In this document: one piece after another, positions 44,242 to 53,853 of the stretch
How the letters are laid out: each line of letters starts with the position of its first letter
Position numbering within the stretch: position 1 is the stretch's first letter
NCBI GenBank assembly: GCA_945869465.1
Contig: CAMBPB010000009.1
Span: 1 to 61,855, forward strand
Direction: 5' to 3'
Source: Prosthecobacter debontii
Lineage (GTDB): Bacteria; Verrucomicrobiota; Verrucomicrobiia; Verrucomicrobiales; Akkermansiaceae
DNA length: 61,855 bases
The notes under the pieces: model-generated
Told to the model about the DNA's origin: nothing
Seen by the model: only the letters and a program-made list of their open reading frames with translations
Databases searched by the model: none
Position numbers and translations under genes: made by a program

Positions 44242-46559
44242 GTTTGCTCGATCTCCTTGAGGGTTGCCATGGCGCTATCGGCGCCCTCTGCCAGCGCATC
44301 CATTGCGGGACCGCCGTTGAGGAATTCGCTCTGCGCGCGCTCGAGCCGGAAATACGCGCCTTTCCTGGCGAGCAGTTCCTCGTGATTGCCTTCCTCCACC
44401 ACTTCGCCGCGGTCCAGCACGACCAGGCGGTCGGCGCGCCGCAAGGTGGAGAGGCGGTGGGCGATGGCCAGGGTGGTGCGGCCGCGGATCAGGTTGTCGA
44501 GCGCGCCCTGGATCTCCAGCTCAGTCTCGGTATCCACCGATGAGGTGGCCTCGTCGAGAATCAGAATCGGCGGATCGATGAGCAAGGCGCGGGCAATCGA
44601 AATCCGCTGGCGCTCACCGCCTGACAAAGCCTGACCGCGTTCGCCCACCAGCGAATCGTATCCCTGCGGCAGGCGCAGGATAAACTCGTGGGCGTGGGCC
44701 GCGCGGGCCGCGGCGATGATCTCGTCATGCGTCGCCTCGGGATTTCCATAGGCGATGTTCTCGGCGATCGTGCCGAAAAACAGGAAGGGTTCCTGCAACA
44801 CCAGGCCGATATTGCGCCGGTATTCCGAAACCGGCAGCGAGCGGATGTCCACGCCGTCGATGCGGATCGAACCTTCCGCCACGTCGTAGAAGCGGCAGAT
44901 CAGATTGACGAGCGTGCTTTTGCCCGATCCGCTGTGGCCGACGAGCCCGATCATTTCACCGGGTGCGATCGTTAGATTCACATCGTGCAGGATGCCGCGA
45001 GTGCCATAGCGGAAACACACGTTGTGAAGTTCGAGCGCGCCGCTCACCTGCTTGAGATGCACCGGATGGGACGGCTCCGGCACGCTTGAAACGTGGTCGA
45101 GAATGTCAAAGATCCGCTTGGCGCCCGCCGCCGCCTTTTGCGACACCGAAACAATCCGGCTCATCGAACCGAGCCGCGAGTAGAACCGGTTGATGTAGGC
45201 CAGAAAGGCCACCAGCACACCCACCGTGATCTCGTGCTGCGAGACCTGCCAGATACCGAACCCCCAAACGACTAACAAGCCAGCCTCGGTTAGAAACGTC
45301 ACCGTCGGGGTGAACAGGGCCCACACCTTGTTGACGCGGTTGTTGACGGCCAGGTTGCGGGCATTGGCCTCGCGGAAGCGCTGCGCCTCGCGTTTTTCCT
45401 GAGCGAACGCCTTGACCACGCGGATGCCGGGAATCGTGTCCGCCAGCACGCTGGTGACCTCCGACCAGATTCGATAGACTTGGTCGAAACCATGGTGAAG
45501 CTTGTTCCGCACCACGTGAATCAACCACGCGATGAGCGGCAGCGGCGCCAGGGTCACCAGTGCCAGCCACGGGTTGATCGAAACCAGAATCACCGAGGTC
45601 ATCAGGATCATCAGCAGGTCGGTCACGAAATCCAACAGATGCGAAGAAATGAACACGCAGATCCGGTCGCTGCCCGACGAGATGCGGGCCATCAGGTCGC
45701 CGGTGCGCTTGCCGCCAAAGTATTCCAGCGAGAGTCCCTGGAGGTGCTCGTAGGTCGTGGTGCGGAGGTCGGAGCCGATGCGTTCGCTGATCAGCGCGAG
45801 CAGATAGGTTTTGGCCCAGTCGAGAATCCAGGCGAAGAACGCCGCGGCAACCAGGCCGCCCAGCAGCATCAGCACCAGGGAGGAGTCAATGGGCACGCCG
45901 TTCTGAAACGGGATCAGGACCCGGTCCAGCAGCGGCATGGTTAGATAGGGCGGGACCAGAGTGGCGGCGGTGGCCAGCAGCGTCAGGACAAAGCCCGCCA
46001 ACAAGGGACGGGTGTAGGGTTTGGCGAAGCGCCACAACCGGAACAAGGTCCACGACGAGGGCGCCGCATGGACGGTCTTGGCGCATGCGGGGCAGTCCTC
46101 CTGACCGGCCGGAATGAGGTTCTCACAGATCGGACACACCGCATGCGGCGGCGGAACCACCGGGCGATTTCCCTCCATCGCCCGGTGGTGCTCTTGGAAC
46201 TGCACGATGAGCCGCCGCACCGCCGCGTGCCGGCCGAGGGTGTGGCGCCAGCGGGCCAGCAAGCCGTTTTCATCCCGCAAGTCCAGGGTGCCGACTCCCG
46301 CCTGATCGCGGTGTTCCAACTGCAACCCGGGGCGGAACTCCCAACCCCGCCACTCCCCATCGCCCGCGGATTTGGCGAGCAACCGGCGGTCCGTTAGCAC
46401 GACCACCCCCTGGTCAAATCGAAGCTGCAGGTTGAGATCCAACTCAAGGCTGGCGATCACCCATTCCCCTTCGCCAAGCACGGCGACAATCTCACTCCGC
46501 CATGGGTCGGGAAGGACGGTGGCGGCGGATGGCGAACTCGAAAGGTCGGCTGACGTCAT
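44238..46559 (-). CDS. Cyanophycin-locus ABC exporter (fused permease-ATPase)
   Basis: 773 residues. Residues about 20-125 form a soluble strand-rich region, perhaps PH-like. It is followed by a Cys4 zinc-ribbon motif (CPICENLIPAGQEDCPAC, about 142-160). Then come six membrane helices of an ABC type-1 exporter (about 180-490) with RISSGSDR, and an ATPase with Walker A GHSGSGKST (about 539-547), signature LSGGERQR, and ILDEATSSVD. Type-1 exporters of this size usually form dimers. Overlap with DUF1854 and the divergent cphA genes suggest a role in cyanophycin handling. The cargo is unknown. Confidence 0.9.
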   Translation of the reverse strand: MTSADLSSSPSAATVLPDPWRSEIVAVLGEGEWVIASLELDLNLQLRFDQGVVVLTDRRLLAKSAGDGEWRGWEFRPGLQLEHRDQAGVGTLDLRDENGLLARWRHTLGRHAAVRRLIVQFQEHHRAMEGNRPVVPPPHAVCPICENLIPAGQEDCPACAKTVHAAPSSWTLFRLWRFAKPYTRPLLAGFVLTLLATAATLVPPYLTMPLLDRVLIPFQNGVPIDSSLVLMLLGGLVAAAFFAWILDWAKTYLLALISERIGSDLRTTTYEHLQGLSLEYFGGKRTGDLMARISSGSDRICVFISSHLLDFVTDLLMILMTSVILVSINPWLALVTLAPLPLIAWLIHVVRNKLHHGFDQVYRIWSEVTSVLADTIPGIRVVKAFAQEKREAQRFREANARNLAVNNRVNKVWALFTPTVTFLTEAGLLVVWGFGIWQVSQHEITVGVLVAFLAYINRFYSRLGSMSRIVSVSQKAAAGAKRIFDILDHVSSVPEPSHPVHLKQVSGALELHNVCFRYGTRGILHDVNLTIAPGEMIGLVGHSGSGKSTLVNLICRFYDVAEGSIRIDGVDIRSLPVSEYRRNIGLVLQEPFLFFGTIAENIAYGNPEATHDEIIAAARAAHAHEFILRLPQGYDSLVGERGQALSGGERQRISIARALLIDPPILILDEATSSVDTETELEIQGALDNLIRGRTTLAIAHRLSTLRRADRLVVLDRGEVVEEGNHEELLARKGAYFRLERAQSEFLNGGPAMDALAEGADSAMATLKEIEQT

Positions 46560-46740
46560 CAGGAAATGGGTCCTCGGTTTTCAGGCCGCCATGAAGAGGC
46601 GGAGTCGGGTTTTGACCCATTTGGGCGGGCATGCAACACATTTGTCCGTCGGATTGAGTCGATTTGCGATACGGGGCTTGATTTGGTGGCGGGAACCCGA
46701 AAGAAAACGCCTTGTTACCGCAACGCGGGACTTCGGTTTC
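46560..46740. promoter_or_regulatory. Divergent intergenic region of the cyanophycin operons
   Basis: 181 bases separate the divergently transcribed ABC exporter and the CphA-like gene. Promoters for both directions must lie here. No convincing -35/-10 pair, operator palindrome or riboswitch could be picked out. Confidence 0.3.
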
Positions 46741-48594
46741 ATGAAACGCAAAGACATCCGGTTTCTCAATCTACTTTCCCTTCGTGGCCCGAATCTGTGG
46801 ACCTACCGGCCCGTGCTGGAGGCGTGGGTGGATATCGGCGAACTCGAAGAGTGCCCGTCCAACACCCTCCCCGGCTTTGTGGAACGGCTGTGCGCATGGT
46901 TGCCAACCTTGTCCGAACACCGCTGCAGTTATGGCGAACCAGGCGGATTCGTGCTGCGCCTGCAGGAGGGAACCTGGCCGGCTCACATCCTCGAACACGT
47001 CACGCTCGAACTCCAGAACCTCGCCGGCATGCCCGGCGGCTTTGGCAAGGCCCGTGAAACCGGCGTGCGCGGGGTTTACAAGGTCGTGGTGCGGGCGTGG
47101 CAGGAGGATGTCACCCGCGCCTGCCTCCATGCGGCGCGGGATCTGGTGATGGCCGCCATCGAGGATACGCCTTTCGACATGGCCGCCACCCACGAGCGCC
47201 TGCGGGAAATCGCCGGCCAACACCTGCTAGGACCTAACACCGCCTGCATCGTCGATGCCGCCACCGACAAGGAGCGCGGCATTCCGGCGATCCGTTTGTC
47301 CGCCGACAACCTGATGCAACTCGGCTACGGTGCGCGCCAACGGCGGATCTGGGCCGCCCAGAGCGACCGCACCGGCGCCATCGCCCAAGGCATCGCCCAG
47401 GATCCCGAACTCAACATCCGTTTATTAGAATCCTGCGGCCTGCCGATGGTGGACCCCGCTGACGACAAGCCGCAGCCCGACGAGCGCGGGCGATACCGCT
47501 TGCTGGTGGTGGGCGGAGCCTTGGTGGCCGCAGCCCGCATGGAGGAGAATGGCGGCGCGGCGGATGTCACCGAGCAGGTGCATCCGGCGACGGCGACGGC
47601 GGCTTGTCTGGCCGTGCGGGTGATCGGTCTAGACATCGCGGGAGTGGATCTCGTGGCGGAGGACATCGCCCGGCCATTGGCCGCACAAGGCGGGGCGATC
47701 GCAGGAGTGCATGAGGCTCCCGCAATGATCATCCATCTTCATCCAACGTCAGGCGAGCCCCGTCCGGTCGGCCGCGCCATCGTCGATCACTTGTTTCCTA
47801 ACGGAGATGCGGGGCGCATCCCGGTGGTGGGCATCACGGGTTCCAGCGGAACCACCGAGGTGGCGCACTGGGTGGCGGAGTTTTTGCGTCTCGCCGGAAA
47901 ATTCACCGGCTTGGCGTGTGGCGATGGTCTTTACCTCGACCGCCGGCAAGCGGAGACGGGGGATTGCGGCACGTGGCGTTGCGGCACCCAGGTGTTGATG
48001 AACCGCGCGGTGGAAACGGCCGTGTTGGAAAACAGCGCGGAGGTGATACTTGGCCAAGGCCTAGCCTATGACCGCTGCCAAGTCGCCGTGGTCACCGGCA
48101 TCGAGCCCGCGCGGCATTACGGGGCTTACTACATTGAGAAACCCGAACAAGTGTTTCAAGTGTTTCGCACCCAGGTGGACGTGGTTCTGCCCGGTGGTGT
48201 GGCGGTACTTCATGCGGCGGATCCGATGGTGGTGGAAATGGCCGCGTTGTGTGATGGCGAGGTGATTTTCTTTGCCCTTGATGCGGATCTACCGGTGCTG
48301 GGCGCACATCGCGCGCTTGGCGGGCGGGCGGTTTTTGTGCGCGGAGGCCAGTTGATCCTGGCAAGTGGAACTGAGGAATCGCCTCTCCTGCCGCTGGCTC
48401 AGATCCCCTTCCTCGCCGGCGACCATGCCAACGGTCGCCTGAACAGCGTGTTGGCTGCCGTCTCAGCGGCGTGGGCGCTTGGCATAGCGCTGCATGTGAT
48501 CCGCACCGGTAGCGAGACCTATTCCGATGAACCGGCTAAAGCCCCGTCCTTCGACGTCACCGACCCCTTTGTTCCGATCACCCACTCCGCATGA
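46741..48594 (+). CDS. Degenerate cyanophycin synthetase paralogue
   Basis: 617 residues from MKRKDIRFLNLLSLRGPNLW. The N-terminal about 220 residues align with the CphA N domain and the early ATP-grasp region (QLGYGARQRRIWAAQSD). The ATP-grasp section then lacks two blocks present in the following CphA, including the equivalent of IKPRDGHQGKGV. The Mur-ligase P-loop GTNGKTT is replaced by GSSGTTE near residue 366, without the lysine. The ETARGGI block reads ENSAEVI, and the C-terminal Mur domain is missing. It is probably not catalytic. It overlaps cphA by ATGA, so the pair is co-translated. Confidence 0.85.
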   Translation: MKRKDIRFLNLLSLRGPNLWTYRPVLEAWVDIGELEECPSNTLPGFVERLCAWLPTLSEHRCSYGEPGGFVLRLQEGTWPAHILEHVTLELQNLAGMPGGFGKARETGVRGVYKVVVRAWQEDVTRACLHAARDLVMAAIEDTPFDMAATHERLREIAGQHLLGPNTACIVDAATDKERGIPAIRLSADNLMQLGYGARQRRIWAAQSDRTGAIAQGIAQDPELNIRLLESCGLPMVDPADDKPQPDERGRYRLLVVGGALVAAARMEENGGAADVTEQVHPATATAACLAVRVIGLDIAGVDLVAEDIARPLAAQGGAIAGVHEAPAMIIHLHPTSGEPRPVGRAIVDHLFPNGDAGRIPVVGITGSSGTTEVAHWVAEFLRLAGKFTGLACGDGLYLDRRQAETGDCGTWRCGTQVLMNRAVETAVLENSAEVILGQGLAYDRCQVAVVTGIEPARHYGAYYIEKPEQVFQVFRTQVDVVLPGGVAVLHAADPMVVEMAALCDGEVIFFALDADLPVLGAHRALGGRAVFVRGGQLILASGTEESPLLPLAQIPFLAGDHANGRLNSVLAAVSAAWALGIALHVIRTGSETYSDEPAKAPSFDVTDPFVPITHSA

Positions 48595-51146
48595 ACATCC
48601 TTAACATCCGGGCACTGCGAGGGCCCAATCTCTGGGGCCTGCACACCGCCATCCAAGCGCTCGTCAGTTGCAGCGGGCAGGAACTCTGCCTGGATCACCT
48701 GCCCGGATTCGAGGACCGACTGCGCGAGCGATTTCCACAAATCACCTCGTTCCATCCCGGCGCCCCTCTGGTTTCCGCGCTGGAACTCGCTGCCCTCGGC
48801 CTGCAAGCCCAGGCGGGCTGCCCGGTCGCTTTCAGCCGCTCGGTCGCCATCCCCGATCCCGGGGTCTATCAGGTCATCGTCGAATACACCGAAGAAGCCG
48901 TCGGGCGGCTGGCCATCGAACTGGCCCTCGAATTGTGCGTGGCCGCCCTCGACGACCTGCCCTTCGACTTGCCGTCCGCCCTCAACCGGCTGCGTGAACT
49001 CGACGAAGAGGTTCGGCTCGGACCCAGCACCGGCGCCATCGTCGCCGCCGCCGTCGCCCGCGGCATCCCATACCGCCGGCTCACCGAAGGAAGTCTGGTG
49101 CAGTTCGGCTGGGGCAGTAGACAGCGGCGCATCCAGGCTGCGGAAATGGACAGCACCAGTGCCATCGCCGAATCGATCGCCCAAGACAAGGAACTAACAA
49201 AACACTTGCTGGAAGCGGCCGGCGTGCCGGTGCCCAAGGGCCGGCCGGTCACCGATGCCGAAGACGCCTGGGCCGCCGCCTGCGAACTCGGCGGCCCGGT
49301 CGTCATCAAACCCCGCGATGGCCACCAGGGCAAGGGCGTGGCCGCCAACGTTGAGTCCCGCGAAGAGGTGTTGGCCGGTTACGCCGCCGCCCATGAAGTC
49401 AGTTCCAAGGTCATGGTCGAACGCTACCTGCCCGGCCAGGATTTCCGCCTGTTGGTCATCGGAAACCGCCTCATCGCCGCCGCCCGCCGCGAACCTCCGC
49501 ACGTCATTGGCGATGGCGAACACACCATCCTGGAACTCGTCGACGAGGTCAACAGCGACCCGCGGCGCAGCGATGGCCATGCCACATCCCTAACCAAAAT
49601 CAGCCTGGATGAAATCGCCCTCGCCACGCTTGCCCATCAGAACTTCGATGCCGACTCGGTGCCGCGCAAGGGCGCACGGGTGATCCTGCGCAATAATGCC
49701 AACCTCAGCACCGGCGGCACCGCCACCGATGTCACCGACGACGTCCATCCGGAAATCGCGGCGCGCGCCGTCTCGGCGGCGCAAATGGTCGGACTCGATC
49801 TGTGCGGCGTCGATGTGGTGTGCGAAAGCGTCCTGACTCCCTTGGAAAACCAGTCTGGCGGCGTGATCGAGGTCAATGCGGCACCCGGTCTGCGCATGCA
49901 TCTCCAGCCCTCGTTTGGCAAAGGCCGGCCGGTGGGCGAGGCGGTGATCGGCACCATGTTCGACGAGCGCGACGATGGCCGCATCCCGGTCGTGGCCGTG
50001 GCCGGCACCAACGGTAAAACCACCACCGTCCGCCTGATCGCCCACCTGCTAGGCCTCACCGGCAAACGCGTGGGCATGACCAATTCTGACGGGGTTTACA
50101 TCACCAACCAGCGCATCGACACCGGCGATTGCAGTGGCCCGCGCAGCGCCCGCAACGTGCTGTTCCATCCCGATGTGGACGCCGCCGTGTTAGAGACCGC
50201 GCGCGGCGGCATCCTGCGCGAAGGCCTCGGCTTCGACCGTTGCGACATCGCGGTGATCACCAACATCGGCATGGGCGACCACCTCGGCCTCAATTATATC
50301 AGCACCGTCGAGGACCTCGCGGTGGTCAAGCGCGTCATCGTCCACAGCGTCGCGCCCCATGGCGTGGCGGTGCTCAATGCCGCCGACCCGAACGTCGCGG
50401 GCATGGCCAATGCCTGCCCGGGTTCGGTGACCTTTTTCGCCCGTGACCGCCACGAACGCGTGCTCGCCAACCACCTCGCCCAAGGCAAGCGCGGCGTGTT
50501 CGTCGATGGCGACGCGATTGTCGGGGCGAAGGGCAAACTGCGCTACCGCGTCGCCCTGAGCGACATCCCGCTCACCCACAACGGCACCATCCTGTTTCAA
50601 GTCGAGAATTCGATGGCCGCCATCGCCGCCGCTTGGGGGCTGGGCATCCCGTGGGACAAGATCCGCCGCGGACTGGCTACTTTTGTTAGCGATGCGGCCA
50701 CCGCGCCAGGCCGCTTCAATGTCTTTACCCATCGCGGTGCCACCCTCATCGCCGATTACGGCCACAATCCCGACGCCATCCGAGCACTGGTCCAAGCCGT
50801 CGAGAGCATGCCCTCCAACCGCCGCCTCGTCGTCATCAGCGGTGCCGGCGACCGCCGCGATTGCGACATCCGGCTGCAGACTGAAATCCTCGGCGAGTCC
50901 TTCGACGAGGTGATTCTCTATCAGGACGACTGCCAGCGCGGCCGCGCCGACGGCGAGGTGATGACCTTGTTGCGCGACGGCCTGACCAACGCCCGCCGCA
51001 CCACCCACACCGAGGAAATCCGCGGCGAGATGCTGGCCATCGACACCGCCCTCTCCCGCCTCCAAGCCGGCGACCTTTGCCTGATCCTCATCGACCGCAT
51101 CGACGAAGCCCTCGCCCACATCGCCGCCCGCAATGCGGAAGTGTGA
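48591..51146 (+). CDS. cphA: Cyanophycin synthetase
   Basis: 851 residues. N domain (residues 1-160) with DHLPGFEDRLRERFP, ATP-grasp domain with IKPRDGHQGKGV near 240 and RLIAAARREPPHVIGDG. The Mur-ligase P-loop GTNGKTT is at 472-478, ETARGGI follows and the C-terminal Mur domain has DYGHNPDAIRAL and ISGAGDRRD. It polymerises multi-L-arginyl-poly-L-aspartate from Asp and Arg with ATP, giving intracellular nitrogen granules. Length fits CphA1-type enzymes. The degenerate paralogue overlaps its start. Confidence 0.93.
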   Translation: MNILNIRALRGPNLWGLHTAIQALVSCSGQELCLDHLPGFEDRLRERFPQITSFHPGAPLVSALELAALGLQAQAGCPVAFSRSVAIPDPGVYQVIVEYTEEAVGRLAIELALELCVAALDDLPFDLPSALNRLRELDEEVRLGPSTGAIVAAAVARGIPYRRLTEGSLVQFGWGSRQRRIQAAEMDSTSAIAESIAQDKELTKHLLEAAGVPVPKGRPVTDAEDAWAAACELGGPVVIKPRDGHQGKGVAANVESREEVLAGYAAAHEVSSKVMVERYLPGQDFRLLVIGNRLIAAARREPPHVIGDGEHTILELVDEVNSDPRRSDGHATSLTKISLDEIALATLAHQNFDADSVPRKGARVILRNNANLSTGGTATDVTDDVHPEIAARAVSAAQMVGLDLCGVDVVCESVLTPLENQSGGVIEVNAAPGLRMHLQPSFGKGRPVGEAVIGTMFDERDDGRIPVVAVAGTNGKTTTVRLIAHLLGLTGKRVGMTNSDGVYITNQRIDTGDCSGPRSARNVLFHPDVDAAVLETARGGILREGLGFDRCDIAVITNIGMGDHLGLNYISTVEDLAVVKRVIVHSVAPHGVAVLNAADPNVAGMANACPGSVTFFARDRHERVLANHLAQGKRGVFVDGDAIVGAKGKLRYRVALSDIPLTHNGTILFQVENSMAAIAAAWGLGIPWDKIRRGLATFVSDAATAPGRFNVFTHRGATLIADYGHNPDAIRALVQAVESMPSNRRLVVISGAGDRRDCDIRLQTEILGESFDEVILYQDDCQRGRADGEVMTLLRDGLTNARRTTHTEEIRGEMLAIDTALSRLQAGDLCLILIDRIDEALAHIAARNAEV

Positions 51147-51253
51147 ACGCGAGTTGCCCGCAGGATGTTTTCGCGGCTGGTCATGGGGAGGTGCTTGAGA
51201 ACCATGACCGATGTATCTAACCAAAGGTGCGCATGGCCCCTTGCAAGCTGCGG

Positions 51254-52342
51254 TTAGACCCGGATATCGACCATTGCCTGCTTGCGGCGGGATTCGATCC
51301 AGCGCTCGTATTGAGCGGAGGTCTTTTTTTTGCGCACCCGTTCTTCGATCATATCGCGGACTTTGCCGAGGGCTGGCGACGGGCCGCAATCGATCTTGAC
51401 CGGCTTCACGAGGGTGAAGCCTTGCGGGTCCATCAGCGGCCCGACGACTTTGCCTGCGGAGGATTCGAAAATGATCGAGGCGAATTCGGGAGACAAGTCG
51501 GTGCGCGGCACATTTTCCTGGAGTCCGCCTTGCTCGGCGAAGGCGTCCTTGGAATAGGTCTTGGCGAGTTCGGCGAAATCCTTGCCGTCGGCGAGTTGTT
51601 TGGCGATGTCCTCGGCGAGAGCGAGTTGGGTGTCGGGAGTGGCCAGCGGGTTTCCTGAATCCGAGGCGGGGATGAAGATTTTCTGGAATGAAATCATGTC
51701 CTTGGAGACGTCGCGCAGGTTGAGTTTGGCCTCGTCGTATTCCTTCTGGATTTCATTCGGGAGTGGCGGCGGCGCGTCCGAGAACTGCTGGGCGCGCATC
51801 GCCTGAACGACCATTTTTTCGCGAGTCATTTCGCGGTATCCATCCATGGTCATGCGGCTGCGTTTGAGTTCCTCGCGGAACTTGACCTCGCTGCCGTTGA
51901 AGAGGTCCTGCCGTTGGCGCTTGATCTCCTCATCGATGATGTGAGGCTTGATGGTGGCACCCAACTTTTTGAACTCGTCGAGGATGATTTGGCGGTCCAC
52001 CAGTTCCTGGATGATTTTGGTCTTGGCCTCCTTGAACTGGCTTTCGAATTGCGGCCCGCGGCGCGGGAATTGGGCGGCGAGCTGAGCGAACAGCGGCGCC
52101 AGCATGAAGGACACCTGGTTTTTGGTGATGACCCGTCCGTTGACCTTGGCGGCGATGCCGTTCACTTCGACCGAGCCGCTGGCGGCGCTGGGCCGGACCA
52201 GTGCGGGAGGTGCAAGTGGAGGTGCAAGTGGCGCAAGTGGCGCGGCAGGAACCGGGGCGGGAACCTCGTCCTCAGCGTGGATCGGCAGGCCGGGAAGAAA
52301 GGTGGCGGCCAGAACGAGGAGATGGGCGAGACGCGGTTTCAT
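51254..52342 (-). CDS. SurA/PpiC-type peptidylprolyl isomerase
   Basis: 362 residues from the ATG at 52342. A signal peptide (AHLLVLAATFLPGLPIHA) leads to a Pro/Ala linker and an N-terminal chaperone domain (VNGRVITKNQVS ... FKEAKTKIIQELVDRQ). A parvulin domain follows (about 240-330; FQKIFIPASDSG; DFAELAKTYSKD ... GGLQENVPRTDLSPEF). It is a periplasmic chaperone for outer-membrane proteins. No Shine-Dalgarno is evident. The open frame runs further upstream to 52651 without homology. Confidence 0.88.
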   Translation of the reverse strand: MKPRLAHLLVLAATFLPGLPIHAEDEVPAPVPAAPLAPLAPPLAPPALVRPSAASGSVEVNGIAAKVNGRVITKNQVSFMLAPLFAQLAAQFPRRGPQFESQFKEAKTKIIQELVDRQIILDEFKKLGATIKPHIIDEEIKRQRQDLFNGSEVKFREELKRSRMTMDGYREMTREKMVVQAMRAQQFSDAPPPLPNEIQKEYDEAKLNLRDVSKDMISFQKIFIPASDSGNPLATPDTQLALAEDIAKQLADGKDFAELAKTYSKDAFAEQGGLQENVPRTDLSPEFASIIFESSAGKVVGPLMDPQGFTLVKPVKIDCGPSPALGKVRDMIEERVRKKKTSAQYERWIESRRKQAMVDIRV

Positions 52343-52536
52343 GGAGAGGAGTTGTGGATGGAACAAGGGACACATACCTGCAAAGTTGTGGGCAGCTTTC
52401 GCTTGTGGCGGCCGGATTGCAAGCGAGGAAAGCCGCATAGCCGCGGCAGGCCGGAGCGATGACGCAGGGGTGCTGGAAAATCGTGATGAAAAGCGGTTGG
52501 CGGGGAGGCGGAAAGGTGGATAGAATCCCCCATCGG

Positions 52537-53853
52537 ATGGAAGCCACAGGACCCAAAAAATTCTGGAGAGTCGAGCCTTTGCTCGGCGGGCTGGCCTTGC
52601 TGTTGCTGCTGACCGGGTGTTTTTTCGTGCTCCGCCCGTTCCTGACGGCATTGATGTGGGCGATCATTCTGGCGTATTCGCTGCATCCGCTGCAACGGAC
52701 TTTCACCCGCTGGTTCCGGGGATCGCGGACCTTGGCGGCATGCCTGGTGACGCTCACAGTGACGATCATTTTCGCCGGTCCGGTGGTCCTGATCGGCGTG
52801 AGCATCGCCCAGGACGGCAAGGATTTGGCCCTGGCCACACGGAATTGGTTCATGGCGGCCCCCGAGGAACCGCCTGCCTGGGTGGCCCAAATGCCGCTGG
52901 TTGGCGACGAACTGGCGGATTACTGGACGGGTTTCGCGGAAGACCGGAACCGGTGGATGGATCAACTCGACAAAGAGGTGACAACGCCGCCGCGTCCCAA
53001 AATCGTGGTGGAAACCGGGGACGGTTTGGTGGTGCAGGAACCGCCCGCTCGAGTCGATGACGGGGCTGCCAAGGAAACGGCGACTGGGGATCCAAAAGAC
53101 GAATCTCCCCATGTCGTGGTGTTGCTCGGCCGGATGCTGGCGTGGGCGCGGTCATGGCTGATTTCGGCCGGACTGGCTGTCGGGCAGGGGGTGACGCAGG
53201 TGCTGGTCAGCGCGTTCCTGGCGTTTTTCCTGCTGCGGGATGCGCCGGAACTCTCCGAACGGCTGGCGGTGGCGGTGGAACGCCTGGCGGGTGACCGGGG
53301 CCGGCATTTGATCAAGGTGGCGGGCGATACCGTGCGGGGCGTGATTTACGGGATTCTCGGCACGGCCATCGTGCAAGCCTTGGTCGCGGGGCTGGGGTTC
53401 TGGATCGCCGGGCTGCCGGGAGCGGTGTTGCTGTCGGTGCTGACGTTTTTTTTCGCGGTGGTTCCGTTTGGCCCGCCGCTCATCTGGTTGCCGGCGGCGT
53501 TGTGGCTGTTTGCCCAGAACAAGCCCGGGCTGGGGGTTTTCATGTTGTTGTGGGGATTTCTGGGGATCAGCAGCGTGGACAATTTCCTGCGGCCGTATCT
53601 GATCTGCCAAGGCAGCAAAATGCCCTTCGCACTGATTTTCTGCGGCGTGATCGGAGGTGCCTTGGCGTTCGGCTTGGTGGGGGTTTTTCTGGGTCCCACG
53701 CTATTGGCCGTGGCGTTCCGATTGATCGAAGAGTGGTCCTCGAATCGGCCCGAGATGGAGGTGGATTTGACGATGAGTGAGATTTCGCAATTGCCTGGCG
53801 GGACGAAATCCCCCAAACCGCCGCATGGCGGTGAGTCCCTCGGCATTGGGTAA
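52537..53853 (+). CDS. AI-2E family transporter
   Basis: 438 residues from MEATGPKKFWRVEPLL. Hydrophobic segments of the UPF0118/AI-2E family: LLGGLALLLLLTGCFFVLRP, an early segment MWAIILAYSLHPL, and a late block around FAVVPFGPPLIWLPAALWLF with GVFLGPTLLAVAFR. A long soluble loop (about 115-200) is typical of the family. Members export various solutes, and the substrate here is unknown. Earlier in-frame ATGs at 52459 and 52486 are alternatives; no ribosome site decides. Confidence 0.85.
   Translation: MEATGPKKFWRVEPLLGGLALLLLLTGCFFVLRPFLTALMWAIILAYSLHPLQRTFTRWFRGSRTLAACLVTLTVTIIFAGPVVLIGVSIAQDGKDLALATRNWFMAAPEEPPAWVAQMPLVGDELADYWTGFAEDRNRWMDQLDKEVTTPPRPKIVVETGDGLVVQEPPARVDDGAAKETATGDPKDESPHVVVLLGRMLAWARSWLISAGLAVGQGVTQVLVSAFLAFFLLRDAPELSERLAVAVERLAGDRGRHLIKVAGDTVRGVIYGILGTAIVQALVAGLGFWIAGLPGAVLLSVLTFFFAVVPFGPPLIWLPAALWLFAQNKPGLGVFMLLWGFLGISSVDNFLRPYLICQGSKMPFALIFCGVIGGALAFGLVGVFLGPTLLAVAFRLIEEWSSNRPEMEVDLTMSEISQLPGGTKSPKPPHGGESLGIG

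Noticed and set aside
49194..50045. Minus-strand frames in cphA
   Set aside because: Antisense shadows of an intact gene with strong motifs on the plus strand.
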